In this document: positions 39,469 to 48,737 of the stretch, piece by piece | Numbering within the stretch: the first letter of the stretch is position 1 | Layout of the letters: every line of letters begins with the position of its first letter | Assembly (NCBI RefSeq): GCF_004015185.1 | Contig: NZ_CP025746.1 | Span: forward strand, 3,799,776 to 3,863,775 | Source: Clostridium manihotivorum | GTDB taxonomy: Bacteria; Bacillota; Clostridia; Clostridiales; Clostridiaceae | Reading direction: 5' to 3' | Length of the DNA: 64,000 bases | Position numbers and translations under genes: made by a program | The notes under the pieces: generated by a model | The model's input: the letters and a program-made list of their open reading frames with translations, nothing else | Database searches by the model: none | Told to the model about the DNA's origin: nothing

Positions 39469-40317
39469 TTAATGAATTGCTTTCTTTTTATATCTCTTAC
39501 CTGCTACTTCTACGCTACCTATTGTTATTAAAGCATTCTCATCAAATCCCTGTACAATAGATTTTACTTTAGCTATTTCTAGCCTGGAAACTACAACATA
39601 TATTACATTGGTTTCAATACCCTTATAACCACCTTTACCATCAAGCAAAGTAACACCACGTCCTAGCCTGTCCACAATTGCCTCTGTTATATCGCTATGC
39701 CTCTCAGATATTATAGTAACAGCCTTTGACTCATCTAGTCCTTCTACTATCACATCAATTACCTTAAAGGCTATAAAATAAGCTATTAATGAATACATTG
39801 CCCTATCAAATCCGAAAATCAATCCAGATACACCAAGGATAAAAAGATTGAAAAACATTACTATCTCACCTATAGAAAAGCTTATTCTTTTATCTAAGAT
39901 AATAGCTGCTATTTCTGTACCATCTAAAGATCCACCGTTTCTGATTATAAGACCAACTCCGGTTCCCATAATAACTCCACCAAAAACAGCTGCCAATAAT
40001 ATATCTTTAGTTATTCCTGGAATAGGATGAAGAAATCCAACAGAGAAAGATAAACAGATTACTGCGTATAAAGTTGCTATTGTGAAGGTTTTCCCTATAT
40101 GTTTATATCCTAAGATAAAAAAGGGTATGTTTAATATAAAAGTAAATATACCTAGCTGAATACCAGTGATATGACTCATCATAATAGATATACCAACAAC
40201 TCCACCATCTATAAGATTGTTAGGTATTAGAAAGATTTCAAGTCCAATAGCAGCTAGTACTGCTCCCAATGTTATGAATATAAATTTGATAAGTATTACA
40301 AAATATTTATTTTTCAA
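39469..40317 (-). CDS. YitT-family membrane protein (DUF2179)
   Basis: The protein of about 282 residues has five or six hydrophobic helices followed by a cytoplasmic DUF2179 domain (SRLEIAKVKSIVQGFDENAL). Motifs FLIPNNLIDGGVVGISIM and NGGSLDGTEI are typical of the family. Function unsettled. The start is uncertain: TTG 40317 fits family length and a GGTAGGTGG site, whereas the ATG at 40368 has no binding site. Confidence 0.85.
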   Translation of the reverse strand: MKNKYFVILIKFIFITLGAVLAAIGLEIFLIPNNLIDGGVVGISIMMSHITGIQLGIFTFILNIPFFILGYKHIGKTFTIATLYAVICLSFSVGFLHPIPGITKDILLAAVFGGVIMGTGVGLIIRNGGSLDGTEIAAIILDKRISFSIGEIVMFFNLFILGVSGLIFGFDRAMYSLIAYFIAFKVIDVIVEGLDESKAVTIISERHSDITEAIVDRLGRGVTLLDGKGGYKGIETNVIYVVVSRLEIAKVKSIVQGFDENALITIGSVEVAGKRYKKKAIH

Positions 40318-40507
40318 CAAACCACCTACCTTATTAATTTTTAATATATTAAAATGTCTTTTTATCATTTTTCATAATAATATAATATCACATTATCAAT
40401 TTTAGCGCAAATTTATCACTTCTATGTAATTTAAGCCTGATTATATTTTAATAGAGTTTTCAGTATTTCTTAATATTAAAAAAGCAACAGCCATATTAAA
40501 TATTTTG

Positions 40508-40537
40508 TTGAAAGTTGACAAATTTTAGTTGTATAAT
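40508..40537 (+). promoter_or_regulatory. Predicted promoter of the chemoreceptor
   Basis: TTGAAA and a perfect TATAAT are separated by 18 bases, about 90 bases upstream of the ATG at 40628. Confidence 0.6.
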
Positions 40538-40627
40538 ATGCAGAGAGTATAAATTCTTATGAATAGGAGGTTAAAGTTTTTTATCAATTATTACATTACA
40601 TTAAAATTATGGCAAGGTGGTAATAAA

Positions 40628-41914
40628 ATGAAATCTTCAATTAGAAAAAAACTCATGTTTTCTTTTGGTGCAGTGGCAATAAGCAGTGTATTTACAATAA
40701 CTTATATGTATCTAGTGATTAATGGATACGTAAGTAAAGACCACTTAAGTACTATATTTGCAATAGCTATACCAATAGTTATTTTAAGTATGTGCTTTGC
40801 ATCTTTTATAACTTACGTTTTGACTAAGAACATTAGAGTCGTAAATCACATTCTTGAAAGAACAGCCAATTTCGACTTTACTCTTGATGAAAAGGCATAT
40901 GCTCAGTTAAGCAAAATTAAAGGAACTGATGAATTAAAACAAATGTCAGATGCAGTTTCGCATATGCGAACTGAGCTAAAAACACTTATAACATCTATTG
41001 TAGAGAGTTCAGATAAAGTAGAGATTCGTTCAGAGGACATGAATAGAATTGTTGAGCAAAATGCCTGCACAATAGAGTCAATAACCAGTGCAGTTAATGG
41101 AATTGCAAATTCATCAAATGAGTTGTCTAGCAGCACCTTACAGGGTACTGAAAAATTAGAGCACTTGGCAGCTCAAATTAATGATATAGGTGATTCTACA
41201 TCAACAATAAAAACTTATATTGATAAAACAAAAAAATCAAATGATACTGGTATTGAAAATATTAACAAACTTGTAGACACTATTAAAGAAAATGAAGTTG
41301 TTTCTGATAAAGTAGCTATGAGAATAAGCAATTTAAAGGATCAATCGAATCATATAAGCAATATCACGAACACCATTAATGACATAGCCAGTCAAATAAA
41401 TCTATTAGCTCTTAATGCCTCTATTGAGTCAGCAAGAGCAGGTGAAGCCGGCAGGGGCTTTGCAGTGGTAGCTAATGAAATAAAGAAATTGGCAACTGAA
41501 ACTGAACAATCAACAAAAGAGATTGAAAAAATAATAACAGATTTTCAATCAATGATATCTGAAACACAAGAATACATGACAGAGGCATCAAACATGATAC
41601 ATAAAACCGGACAAGTTTCAGAAGAAACTGGCAGTACTTTTCATTCAATTAAGGAAAATGTTGATAATATATTAAGCAAAGTAGATAGACTTATTTTAAG
41701 TATTAATACTGTCAACGAAAAGAAAGAAAATGTTGTGAATACCATTGAGGAAATAGCAGCTGTAACTGAAGAATCCGCTGCAAATACTGAAGAGATTTCA
41801 GCTTCTTTAGAAGAGCAAAGTGCCAACATGGAACAAGTTCTTAGCACTGCTTCTCAATTAAATGAAATAGCAAAAGAGCTTCATGAGCACACAAACAGAT
41901 TTAAAATTTCTTAG
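40628..41914 (+). CDS. Methyl-accepting chemotaxis protein
   Basis: The 428-residue receptor has two N-terminal membrane helices with almost no extracellular loop (residues 10-65), a HAMP-like linker and a long helical signalling domain. The hairpin tip contains [21 protein letters not shown] split over its core and [12 protein letters not shown], which contact CheA and CheW. With little sensor domain it may sense an internal or membrane cue. The ATG at 40628 (MKSSIRKK) has GGTGG seven bases upstream. A 15-bp terminator follows. Confidence 0.93.
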   Translation: MKSSIRKKLMFSFGAVAISSVFTITYMYLVINGYVSKDHLSTIFAIAIPIVILSMCFASFITYVLTKNIRVVNHILERTANFDFTLDEKAYAQLSKIKGTDELKQMSDAVSHMRTELKTLITSIVESSDKVEIRSEDMNRIVEQNACTIESITSAVNGIANSSNELSSSTLQGTEKLEHLAAQINDIGDSTSTIKTYIDKTKKSNDTGIENINKLVDTIKENEVVSDKVAMRISNLKDQSNHISNITNTINDIASQINLLALNASIESARAGEAGRGFAVVANEIKKLATETEQSTKEIEKIITDFQSMISETQEYMTEASNMIHKTGQVSEETGSTFHSIKENVDNILSKVDRLILSINTVNEKKENVVNTIEEIAAVTEESAANTEEISASLEEQSANMEQVLSTASQLNEIAKELHEHTNRFKIS

Positions 41915-41975
41915 GCTACGAGAAGGCAATGTGTTTTTCATTATACTTTGCTTTCATATGAGATTCCTAAAGAAT

Positions 41976-42015
41976 AAAAAGATCACTGAAGAAAATAACT
42001 TTCAGTGATCTTTTT
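41976..42015. terminator. Bidirectional terminator
   Basis: Perfect 15-bp arms (AAAAAGATCACTGAA and complement) surround a 10-base loop between the convergent chemoreceptor and Dabb genes. Confidence 0.9.
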
Positions 42016-42063
42016 ATTTATTTGCATTTTTTAACATAGTAAAGTTCTTTGACAAACGAAATA

Positions 42064-42363
42064 TTAAACTTCGTAATCCACGCAGGTCCTATCTTCCTTT
42101 ACAGCGCCAACAAATCCAGCAACCTTTAGATGTTCAGCATGATTTTGGTATATATCTAAATCTTCAAAACTCTTAAATTCAGAATATAGTACTACATCAT
42201 ATGCATTGGAAGGATTATTATTTATACCAACTTCAATACCTTGTATTTGAGGAATTTTATCTTTCAGAGCTTCTAAACCTAATTTAATTTTCTCAGCGTT
42301 TGTTTTTTTATCATTTCCTTCTGCAGATTCTTTTAATTTCCACATAACAATATGTTTTATCAT
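42064..42363 (-). CDS. Dabb-domain (stress-responsive A/B barrel) protein
   Basis: The 99-residue protein opens MIKHIVMWKLKE and contains YDVVLYSEFKSFEDLDIYQNHAEHLKV spread over its second half, the signature of the dimeric alpha/beta barrel family. Some relatives cyclise or degrade small molecules, but the function here is unknown. GGAG lies a few bases before the ATG. Confidence 0.9.
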   Translation of the reverse strand: MIKHIVMWKLKESAEGNDKKTNAEKIKLGLEALKDKIPQIQGIEVGINNNPSNAYDVVLYSEFKSFEDLDIYQNHAEHLKVAGFVGAVKEDRTCVDYEV

Positions 42364-42790
42364 AATATTTCTCCTATTATACTGTAAATTTATGAATGAA
42401 CCATATCATGCAATCATGCATCTAATTCCAAATAATTACTTAGGCTCATTTTATTTAGTTTATATTTTATTCTATTGATGAACTATTTTCAAGCTCAAGT
42501 TTATTTATTGATTTTATAGCTATAGTTCATATGTTTATGATTAAGAATAATTATTGGATTAAGTGCTTGTACAGGGTATGCTATATCTACTTTCAGATCA
42601 AAGCTATATATTTTTACTTATTATTTAAAATTTGTTCACTTATATTTTTCCCATTTATATGCATACTAATATGATAATGACATATAAATTAAATCAGCAT
42701 TGTAATTTATGTTTAATTGTTTTTACATATCTAGAATATACATGAATTATATGGCTAAATTCTAATTTTTCGTATTTTAAGGAGGCATTT
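42364..42790. other. Gene-free interval
   Basis: This 427-base AT-rich spacer separates the divergent Dabb and DUF5658-like genes. No ORF with a binding site, hairpin terminator or recognisable regulatory RNA was found. It must contain both promoters but none matches consensus strongly. Confidence 0.5.
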
Positions 42791-43144
42791 ATGGGAAAAT
42801 TCTTAAAAAACTATACCCTCTCTTCCATTAAAATAAAACTGATAATCATATATTTACTAAATGTTACAGATATATTTTTTACATTGATTTTAATTAATAG
42901 CGGCTACTTTTATGAGGGAAATTCTATTATATCGCCATTAGTTACAAAACCTTTTGAAGCCATACTTCTCAAATTAACGTTGCCTGGTGCCTTAATATTA
43001 ATATTAAATCACCGAATAAAAAAAGCTACTACAAGCCAATTGAGTTTATCAAACCTAGCTATTGATGGTTGCATGATAATGTATCTAATAATTAACTGCT
43101 TTCACATTGCTTGGCTAACACTATTGCACTTTTATTTGCATTAG
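42791..43144 (+). CDS. Small membrane protein, DUF5658-like
   Basis: The 117-residue protein has three or four hydrophobic segments. LLNVTDIFFTLILINSGYFYEGN split across the N-terminal half matches the pattern of DUF5658-type proteins, with ASP and asparagine near a helix end. AAGGAGG lies before the ATG. Function unknown. Confidence 0.75.
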   Translation: MGKFLKNYTLSSIKIKLIIIYLLNVTDIFFTLILINSGYFYEGNSIISPLVTKPFEAILLKLTLPGALILILNHRIKKATTSQLSLSNLAIDGCMIMYLIINCFHIAWLTLLHFYLH

Positions 43145-43170
43145 TCCTATGGTGAGTTAAAATATCTTAT

Positions 43171-43191
43171 ATATAGGCAACCAACTTCAAC
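43171..43191 (+). repeat. Dispersed repeat copy 1
   Basis: ATATAGGCAACCAACTTCAAC matches copies near 57221 (differing at one base in the core) and 61308. See the related finding. Confidence 0.4.
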
Positions 43192-43221
43192 ACCGTATTA
43201 TAGCAAAGTCTTTATATACCC

Positions 43222-43962
43222 TTACCTTTTTAATTCTTTTTTTAAATTTAAAATAGCTTTTGCTATAGCTTCTGCACACTTAGCCTGTCCATCATTAGAA
43301 GTTATAAATTTACAATCTTTTTCATTAGTCAGGTATCCTATCTCAACTAAAGCTGAAATTGCATCATTGTTCTTTAATACATACAACGGGGAATTACTTT
43401 TATATTTTATATCACGTTTTTCAGTATACTTTAATTTGTAAAGCTCATCTTGTATATTTTTTGCTAACATTTCATCTTTTGTATTAGGTTCATTGCACCA
43501 AAGCTCAATTCCTCGTACTGAAGAGTCTTTAAAGCTATTACAGTGAATGGACACAAAAACGTCAGCATTACTATCATGAGAAATTTCAACTCTTTTCTTT
43601 AAATCTTCTTTGTCATTTGAGCCTAATATAGTCTTATCATCTTTTCTTGTATATACAACTTTAATATTATTCTTCTCCAATATTTGTCCAACTTTTAAAC
43701 CTACCTTAAGAACTACATCTTTTTCTAGTATACCATCAGCACTTTTAGTTCCCTTATCATAGGCTCCATGTCCTGGATCTATACATACTACAAAATTCTG
43801 TTTTGATTTTACTAAAAGAGTGTTTTCGCTAATCTTATCATCTTTATTTTTAAATAAAGAAAGTATACCACTTATAGCAAGTAACATAAAAATTGATATT
43901 ACGGACAAACTAAAGGCTAACCTTCCAATTTTTATTCTATATCTTTTCCTCTTCTTTCTCAT
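43222..43962 (-). CDS. cwlD: N-acetylmuramoyl-L-alanine amidase CwlD
   Basis: CwlD makes muramic-delta-lactam in spore cortex, required for germination. The 246-residue protein has one N-terminal membrane anchor (AFSLSVISIFMLLAISGILSL in part), then an Amidase_3 domain with zinc motifs CIDPGHGAYDKG, glutamate near KDVVLKVG and VFVSIHCNSF. Length fits CwlD rather than larger autolysins. It lies next to the IS66 insertion, whose left end is about 150 bases upstream. Confidence 0.85.
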   Translation of the reverse strand: MRKKRKRYRIKIGRLAFSLSVISIFMLLAISGILSLFKNKDDKISENTLLVKSKQNFVVCIDPGHGAYDKGTKSADGILEKDVVLKVGLKVGQILEKNNIKVVYTRKDDKTILGSNDKEDLKKRVEISHDSNADVFVSIHCNSFKDSSVRGIELWCNEPNTKDEMLAKNIQDELYKLKYTEKRDIKYKSNSPLYVLKNNDAISALVEIGYLTNEKDCKFITSNDGQAKCAEAIAKAILNLKKELKR

Positions 43963-44107
43963 CTTGAATCTCCTAACTTAAACACTAAAGATATACTATT
44001 ATTTGAAATTGAAACAACTTGTTTTCTCATAATTCTTTTACATAATTTGTATATTCACTTTTCATTTTACATCTATATTTCAAAAGTGTAAATATTATGT
44101 ATATGCT

Positions 44108-44115
44108 TTTTTTTT
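44108..44115. repeat. IS66 target duplication, left
   Basis: Eight T residues immediately before the left terminal repeat match eight T residues after the right end. The left run is nine T long. Confidence 0.75.
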
Positions 44116-44159
44116 GTAACTATTCAGCTATTCAAATAATTTGATAAATATTATATATA

Positions 44160-45352
44160 TATTGCAAATTGGTTTCTACAATCTAACACATAGCCTGTCT
44201 ATTGTTTGAGTAGGAACCTTATTTATGTTACTTATAAACTTTTGAATTGCAGTTCTAACTTGTGGCAGAGATTTATAAAAGACATTGTTAATAACAGATG
44301 CCTTTAGCCATCCCCATAACCCCTCTATAAGATTCATTTCTGGACTATACGGTGGTAAAAACATCAATTCAAGCCTATCTTTAACTCTATTAAGAAATGG
44401 CTGAATCAGCTTTGCATGATGAATCTTAGCATTGTCTAATACCACAACAATTTTTCCTTTTGGATACTGCTTAAGTACGTTTTCTAAAAAGTCATTAAAT
44501 ATCTTAGCGTCATATCTTTCATGTTCCTCGCAATATACGTTACCAGTCTCGTAATCCAATATTCCCATAAGTTTAACACCTGCATTTTTACCGAACGTAG
44601 GAATTTTCCTTTGTTGTCCTCTTATAAACCAGCTCTTTTGAATTGCTTGATAATCTCTAATCATTGATTCATCTTCAAATAAGATGGTATCAACTAAGCC
44701 ATTGAGGCATTTTTTTTAAAGCTTTAAAGTCACTTTTAAAAATTTCTTGCTTTTTCTTTATCAGCTTTCGCTAAGACGTAAGTAGGTCTAGTATAACTTA
44801 AATTTAATCTATGAAGTACATATGCTATTCCTCTATGTGACATATTTATATTAAATTCTTTAATAACCCATTGCCTCACTAATTCAATAGTCCAATTCAT
44901 TTTAGATTCGAAGCCTACATCTTCTGGAGTTTTTGTAGTTATAGTTTCTACAATGAGCTTCTCTTGAAGTGAATTGATTTTCTTTTGCGCTCCGCCGCCG
45001 TGGCCAATATTTAATCCATCTATTCCTTTTGATTTATAATTTTTTATATATGTAGAAACAGTATGTTCTTCTAGATTCTCCATTTCAGCTATTTTTCTAT
45101 TTGTAAATCCATCAAAATGCTTAAGTAAAACAGAATATCTTTTATATAACCTTGTGTTTTTAGTCTTTTTTAAAGCTGATTTTAACTCGTTTATATCATC
45201 TTCATGCCCAGCAATCTTATTAAGAATCAAAATATCCATATTTAAAACCTCGCTATAATTTTTATTTTATATTCTAGTTTGGATATTTTAGTTATCTTAT
45301 ATTAATGGATGTTCTTACCTAAATATCATATCGAAATTTTCATCTTGCAACA
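44160..45352 (-). mobile_element. IS630-family element inside the IS66 element
   Basis: Imperfect ends TATTGCAA (left) and TGTTGCAA (right, read inward) are flanked by TA on both sides, the IS630 target. The span of about 1.19 kb is normal for the family. The exact ends are inferred because the surrounding DNA is TA-rich. Its transposase is broken. Confidence 0.7.
44176..45239 (-). pseudogene. IS630-family transposase, two frameshifts
   Basis: The 5' part (45239-44736) encodes helix-turn-helix domains and MNWTIELVRQWV and ends KEKARNF. The 3' part (from 44664) encodes the catalytic domain, with LDNAKIHH and PPYSPEMNLIEGLWGWLK. Between them, LVDTILFEDES containing the first catalytic acid is in a third frame. 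Restoring one frame needs removal of one base from a T5 run (44738-44742 on the plus strand) and one from an A8 run (44710-44717). Likely dead, unless slippage occurs. Confidence 0.85.
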
Positions 45353-45451
45353 TATATAAAATTAATTTTCGTAAAACCATTTCTATTATCTTTAGTTTTT
45401 GATATTATATAGCATGTCTTGAAAAAAACTAATGATAAGGCGGTGATGTCC

Positions 45452-46924
45452 ATGAGCGAAGGAAAAATAATTGAAATATATAATCAAGGATTAACTCAAG
45501 TCATGAGTGTTATTAGAGAACTTACTAACGAAATCAAAAGTTTGAATTCTCAAATAGAGACACTATCAAAAGATAATAAATCTCTTTCAAATCGTGTTAA
45601 GTCACTAGAAAACCAGACTAATAAAAATAGTAATAACAGCAGTAAGCCACCATCATCTGATGGTTTTAAAAAGAAAACTAAAAGCTTAAGAGTAAAGACC
45701 GATAAAAATCCTGGTGGTCAAGAAGGTCATGAAGGAAAGACTCTTGAACTTAGTGATAATCCTGACGAAATAATCACACACAGTGTAGATACGTGTGATA
45801 TATGCGGAACATCCTTACAGGATGTAAAAGCGGAAAGAAATATTATTCGTCAAGTAGTTGATATCCCAGATATAAAAGTTAAAGTTGTTGAACATAGAGC
45901 AGAAATTAAAAAGTGCCCAAGATGTAGAAGAAAAAACACCGGTAAATTCCCAGAGGGAATAACAAATACAGTACAATATGGAGAAAAGATAAAGGCTGTA
46001 TCTGTTTATTTAACTCAATACCAATTGATTCCGTATAAACGTGGTGCAGAGTTAATCTCAGATTTATTTGATATAAATTTAAGTCAAGGATCAATGGTTA
46101 ATTTTAATGATTATTGCCATGAAAATTTGAAATCTATTGAAGAAAATATAAAAGCATCATTAATTAATTCTAAAGGTGCTGTACATTTTGATGAAACAGG
46201 AGTGGCTATAGATAAAAAGCGCAAATGGCTACATGTTGCTTCAAATGATAAGTACACATATTATGAAGCTCATGAAAAGCGTGGTAAAGAAGCTGTTGAC
46301 TCTATAGGCATTTTACCCAATTTCATCGGAACAGCAGTCCATGACTGCTGGAAAACATATCTTCAATACACAGATTGCGATCACTCTCTGTGTAACGCCC
46401 ATATTCTCAGAGAACTAAATGGTATCTCTGAGCTAGAAAAACAATCATGGGCTGAACCAATGAAAAATCTACTAACTGAGATAAAGAAAGAAGTAGATTT
46501 AAATTGGAACATTGCTAATGCTTTAACCTTAGATAAAATAGAAGCCTTCGAAGAAAGATATACTCAAATCTTAAATGATGGCTTCAAAGAAGATTATATT
46601 GCTAATAGTGAGTCTTACGCTAAAAAGAAAGCAAAGAAAAGTACTAGCCTTAACTTATTAAATAGATTAAGTACTTATAGAGAACAGATACTTGCTTTCA
46701 TGTATGACTTTGATATACCTTTTGACAATAATCTAGCAGAACGAGATCTGCGAATGGCTAAGGTTAAACAAAAAATCTCTGGAACCTTTAGAAGTGGTAG
46801 TGGCGCTAAATCATTTGCTTGTATTCGTGGATATGTATACACGGTGCGAAAGCAAGGGATGAATGCACTTAAGTGTATAAAATCTACATTTACAGAAAAT
46901 CCAGTTGATCCGACCTTAGCTTAG
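45452..46924 (+). CDS. IS66-family transposase
   Basis: The 490-residue DDE transposase has an N-terminal coiled coil, the SSKPPSSDG linker, a zinc domain (CDICG, CPRC) and catalytic acids in VHFDETG, VHDCW and NNLAERDLRMAK. It looks intact. The ATG at 45452 is chosen because AAGGCGGTGAT, near-perfect to the ribosome, lies four bases before it; a TTG at 45419 would add 11 residues. It is encoded alone, as in ISBst12-like members. Confidence 0.93.
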   Translation: MSEGKIIEIYNQGLTQVMSVIRELTNEIKSLNSQIETLSKDNKSLSNRVKSLENQTNKNSNNSSKPPSSDGFKKKTKSLRVKTDKNPGGQEGHEGKTLELSDNPDEIITHSVDTCDICGTSLQDVKAERNIIRQVVDIPDIKVKVVEHRAEIKKCPRCRRKNTGKFPEGITNTVQYGEKIKAVSVYLTQYQLIPYKRGAELISDLFDINLSQGSMVNFNDYCHENLKSIEENIKASLINSKGAVHFDETGVAIDKKRKWLHVASNDKYTYYEAHEKRGKEAVDSIGILPNFIGTAVHDCWKTYLQYTDCDHSLCNAHILRELNGISELEKQSWAEPMKNLLTEIKKEVDLNWNIANALTLDKIEAFEERYTQILNDGFKEDYIANSESYAKKKAKKSTSLNLLNRLSTYREQILAFMYDFDIPFDNNLAERDLRMAKVKQKISGTFRSGSGAKSFACIRGYVYTVRKQGMNALKCIKSTFTENPVDPTLA

Positions 46925-46937
46925 CTAAGATTATTTA

Positions 46938-46964
46938 AGGGGTATTAAGAATTTTGATACCCCT
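46938..46964 (+). terminator. Terminator of the IS66 transposase
   Basis: Stem AGGGGTAT/ATACCCCT with an 11-base loop then ATTTGTC lies 14 bases after the stop. Confidence 0.65.
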
Positions 46965-47023
46965 ATTTGTCATATCTAAAATTTTATCAAAAATAAAATT
47001 ATATACTATAGCTGAATAGTTAC

Positions 47024-47031
47024 TTTTTTTT
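47024..47031. repeat. IS66 target duplication, right
   Basis: Eight T residues follow the right terminal repeat directly and equal the left flank. Confidence 0.75.
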
Positions 47032-47126
47032 AATTTTATTACACAAATAGAGCAATAAATATAAAAATAAATTCGCTAGATAAAATTAAGTTAAATAAAA
47101 TAAAAGGAAATACAGCTTTTCCATAT

Positions 47127-47180
47127 GAAAATAAATAAAATAAACTTCAAGTTATATCTGTTGATACTACTTGAAGTTTA
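47127..47180 (-). terminator. Terminator of the MFS gene
   Basis: An 11-bp perfect stem (TAAACTTCAAG/CTTGAAGTTTA, loop 18) is followed on the minus strand by TTTTATTTATTTTC. Confidence 0.8.
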
Positions 47181-47191
47181 TTAGCGAAGAA

Positions 47192-48445
47192 TTATAGTTT
47201 AGCTAAACTTTTATTGAATTTTTGTAATAAAAACAAAGCTATAGTTAACATCCCAAATACTAGAAATAACTTAGAGGTATTTAAAAATATGCACAACCCT
47301 CCTACTGTAAGAGATCCTAAAGGCGTAGCTGCCATTGCAAGAGAATTAAATACTCCTGCTACCCTACCCAAATAATCTTTTTCAATCTTTTCCATAAAGG
47401 CAACATTAATTGTCATTAAGAATATACCTGCAGATATTCCTAGAAGCAAGCCGATTAGTACTAACGCTGGATAGATTGCAACCTGAACTTTTAGCTGTCC
47501 TACAATGAAGTATAGTATATAAACTATACCTATTAGTATACCTGATACTATTACTAAATATATGCCCTTAACTTTTTCTTTTACTTTCGGGTATATAACA
47601 GTTCCTAAGGCTAATCCTATGGTACTAGTGAATTGAATTACAGAAACTACTTCTACTCCCTTCTTTAATACATCTTTAACGTAAGCCACAACTAAAGTAT
47701 TAATTGGAATAAGCAGAATATTAACTAAAGCACCAAATAAACAGATGTTAAATATTAACCTGTTACTCTTTAAATATACGAAACCGCCTTTCAAATCTTT
47801 AAAATAACCATCTAAGGCAATCTTATCCTTCTTAATCTCTTCCCCTTTATATTTAACTAAAAGTATTAAGCTCCCACATACATAAAAGGTTATAGCATCT
47901 AATAGGATAGCCCCAGATATACCTATTACCGCTATGATTCCTCCTGCAACAGCAAGTCCTATCATTTCAGTAATTCTTGAAGCTGTAGAACTAAGCGACA
48001 TTCCATAAGAATACATCTCTTTATCTAAAATATATGGTATTGATGCAGTACTAGCTGGACTCTGAAAAGCTTCAAATGTTGAGTTTAAGAAAGTTATTAT
48101 AAACAAATGTATAGGTAGCAATAAATTAAAATAGAAAAGCAACGCGGTTATAGACACCATTACTCCTCTTCCCATATTGCATATAAAAATTATATGTTTC
48201 TTCTTTCTATACTCTACCAGTACTCCAGAAAAAGGCTGGAATATTATAGTAGGGATTGCATTCACCCCAAAAATAGTGGCAAGTAAAGTTGTAGATCCTG
48301 TAATCTGATATACCATCCATCCATATGCAATAGTATCTATCGAATCCCCAAATCTAGAAATTAAATTTGAAATTCCATAAAGCATATAAGACTTTTCTTT
48401 CAGTACAAGTTTATAGCCGATTTTCTTTTCTAGTGCTGTTTCCAT
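47192..48445 (-). CDS. MFS transporter, drug-export type
   Basis: The 417-residue protein has about 12 membrane helices and the N-terminal SNLISRFGDSIDTIAYGWMVYQITGS pattern (split across residues 27-52) of the MFS_3/MacA-type exporters. GGGGG lies five bases before the ATG. A strong promoter at 48582-48610 and two copies of TTAGAT-N4-ATCTAA upstream point to repression by a nearby ArsR-type protein. Substrate unknown. Confidence 0.88.
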   Translation of the reverse strand: METALEKKIGYKLVLKEKSYMLYGISNLISRFGDSIDTIAYGWMVYQITGSTTLLATIFGVNAIPTIIFQPFSGVLVEYRKKKHIIFICNMGRGVMVSITALLFYFNLLLPIHLFIITFLNSTFEAFQSPASTASIPYILDKEMYSYGMSLSSTASRITEMIGLAVAGGIIAVIGISGAILLDAITFYVCGSLILLVKYKGEEIKKDKIALDGYFKDLKGGFVYLKSNRLIFNICLFGALVNILLIPINTLVVAYVKDVLKKGVEVVSVIQFTSTIGLALGTVIYPKVKEKVKGIYLVIVSGILIGIVYILYFIVGQLKVQVAIYPALVLIGLLLGISAGIFLMTINVAFMEKIEKDYLGRVAGVFNSLAMAATPLGSLTVGGLCIFLNTSKLFLVFGMLTIALFLLQKFNKSLAKL

Positions 48446-48502
48446 AATAGCCCCCTATATTCTATTTACACCATGGCCTAATTATATAATTAACGCCTAA
48501 CA

Positions 48503-48518
48503 TTAGATTATCATCTAA
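48503..48518. promoter_or_regulatory. Operator 1 upstream of MFS gene
   Basis: TTAGAT-TATC-ATCTAA, a perfect palindrome, lies about 60 bases downstream of the promoter and upstream of the MFS start. Confidence 0.65.
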
Positions 48519-48543
48519 TATTTTAATTCTATTACTCACAAAG

Positions 48544-48555
48544 TTACGGCCGTAA
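48544..48555. promoter_or_regulatory. Palindrome TTACGGCCGTAA
   Basis: A perfect 12-base, GC-centred palindrome in an AT-rich leader, between the promoter and operator 1. It could be a third binding site. Confidence 0.4.
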
Positions 48556-48581
48556 TGCATTTTCTATTTTTTTCTATTTAT

Positions 48582-48610
48582 ATTATAAGTTAACATTTGA
48601 TAAACGTCAA
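48582..48610 (-). promoter_or_regulatory. Near-consensus promoter of the MFS gene
   Basis: Minus-strand TTGACG and perfect TATAAT are separated by 17 bases. Confidence 0.8.
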
Positions 48611-48616
48611 CTGATA

Positions 48617-48632
48617 TTAGATTGATATCTAA
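48617..48632. promoter_or_regulatory. Operator 2 upstream of MFS gene
   Basis: TTAGAT-TGAT-ATCTAA has the same arms as operator 1 and lies seven bases upstream of the -35, 114 bases from operator 1. Confidence 0.65.
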
Positions 48633-48737
48633 CTTCAACTTATTATTAATTATTTATTATAAAAGCATAAAAATAAATAAAGTATTTTATCTAATTTGAC
48701 ATAAATCAGACAAAATACTCTATTCACTGGCTTTTCA

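Larger units (their letters stand above)
44116..47023 (+). mobile_element. IS66-family element interrupted by an IS630-family element
   Basis: Perfect 16-bp terminal inverted repeats starting GTAACTATTCAGCTA lie at 44116-44131 and 47008-47023; GTAA ends are typical of IS66. T8 duplications flank both ends, matching the 8-bp target size of the family. The single transposase gene with no tnpA/tnpB fits the ISBst12-like subgroup. Removing the IS630 insert leaves about 1.7 kb, the expected size. Confidence 0.88.

Noticed and set aside
44736..45239. A separate functional IS630 helper gene
   Set aside because: The frame continues into transposase sequence once two homopolymer shifts are corrected, so it is half a broken gene, not an orfA.
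45419..45451. TTG start of the IS66 transposase
   Set aside because: A near-perfect ribosome binding site sits inside this extension, four bases before the ATG at 45452.
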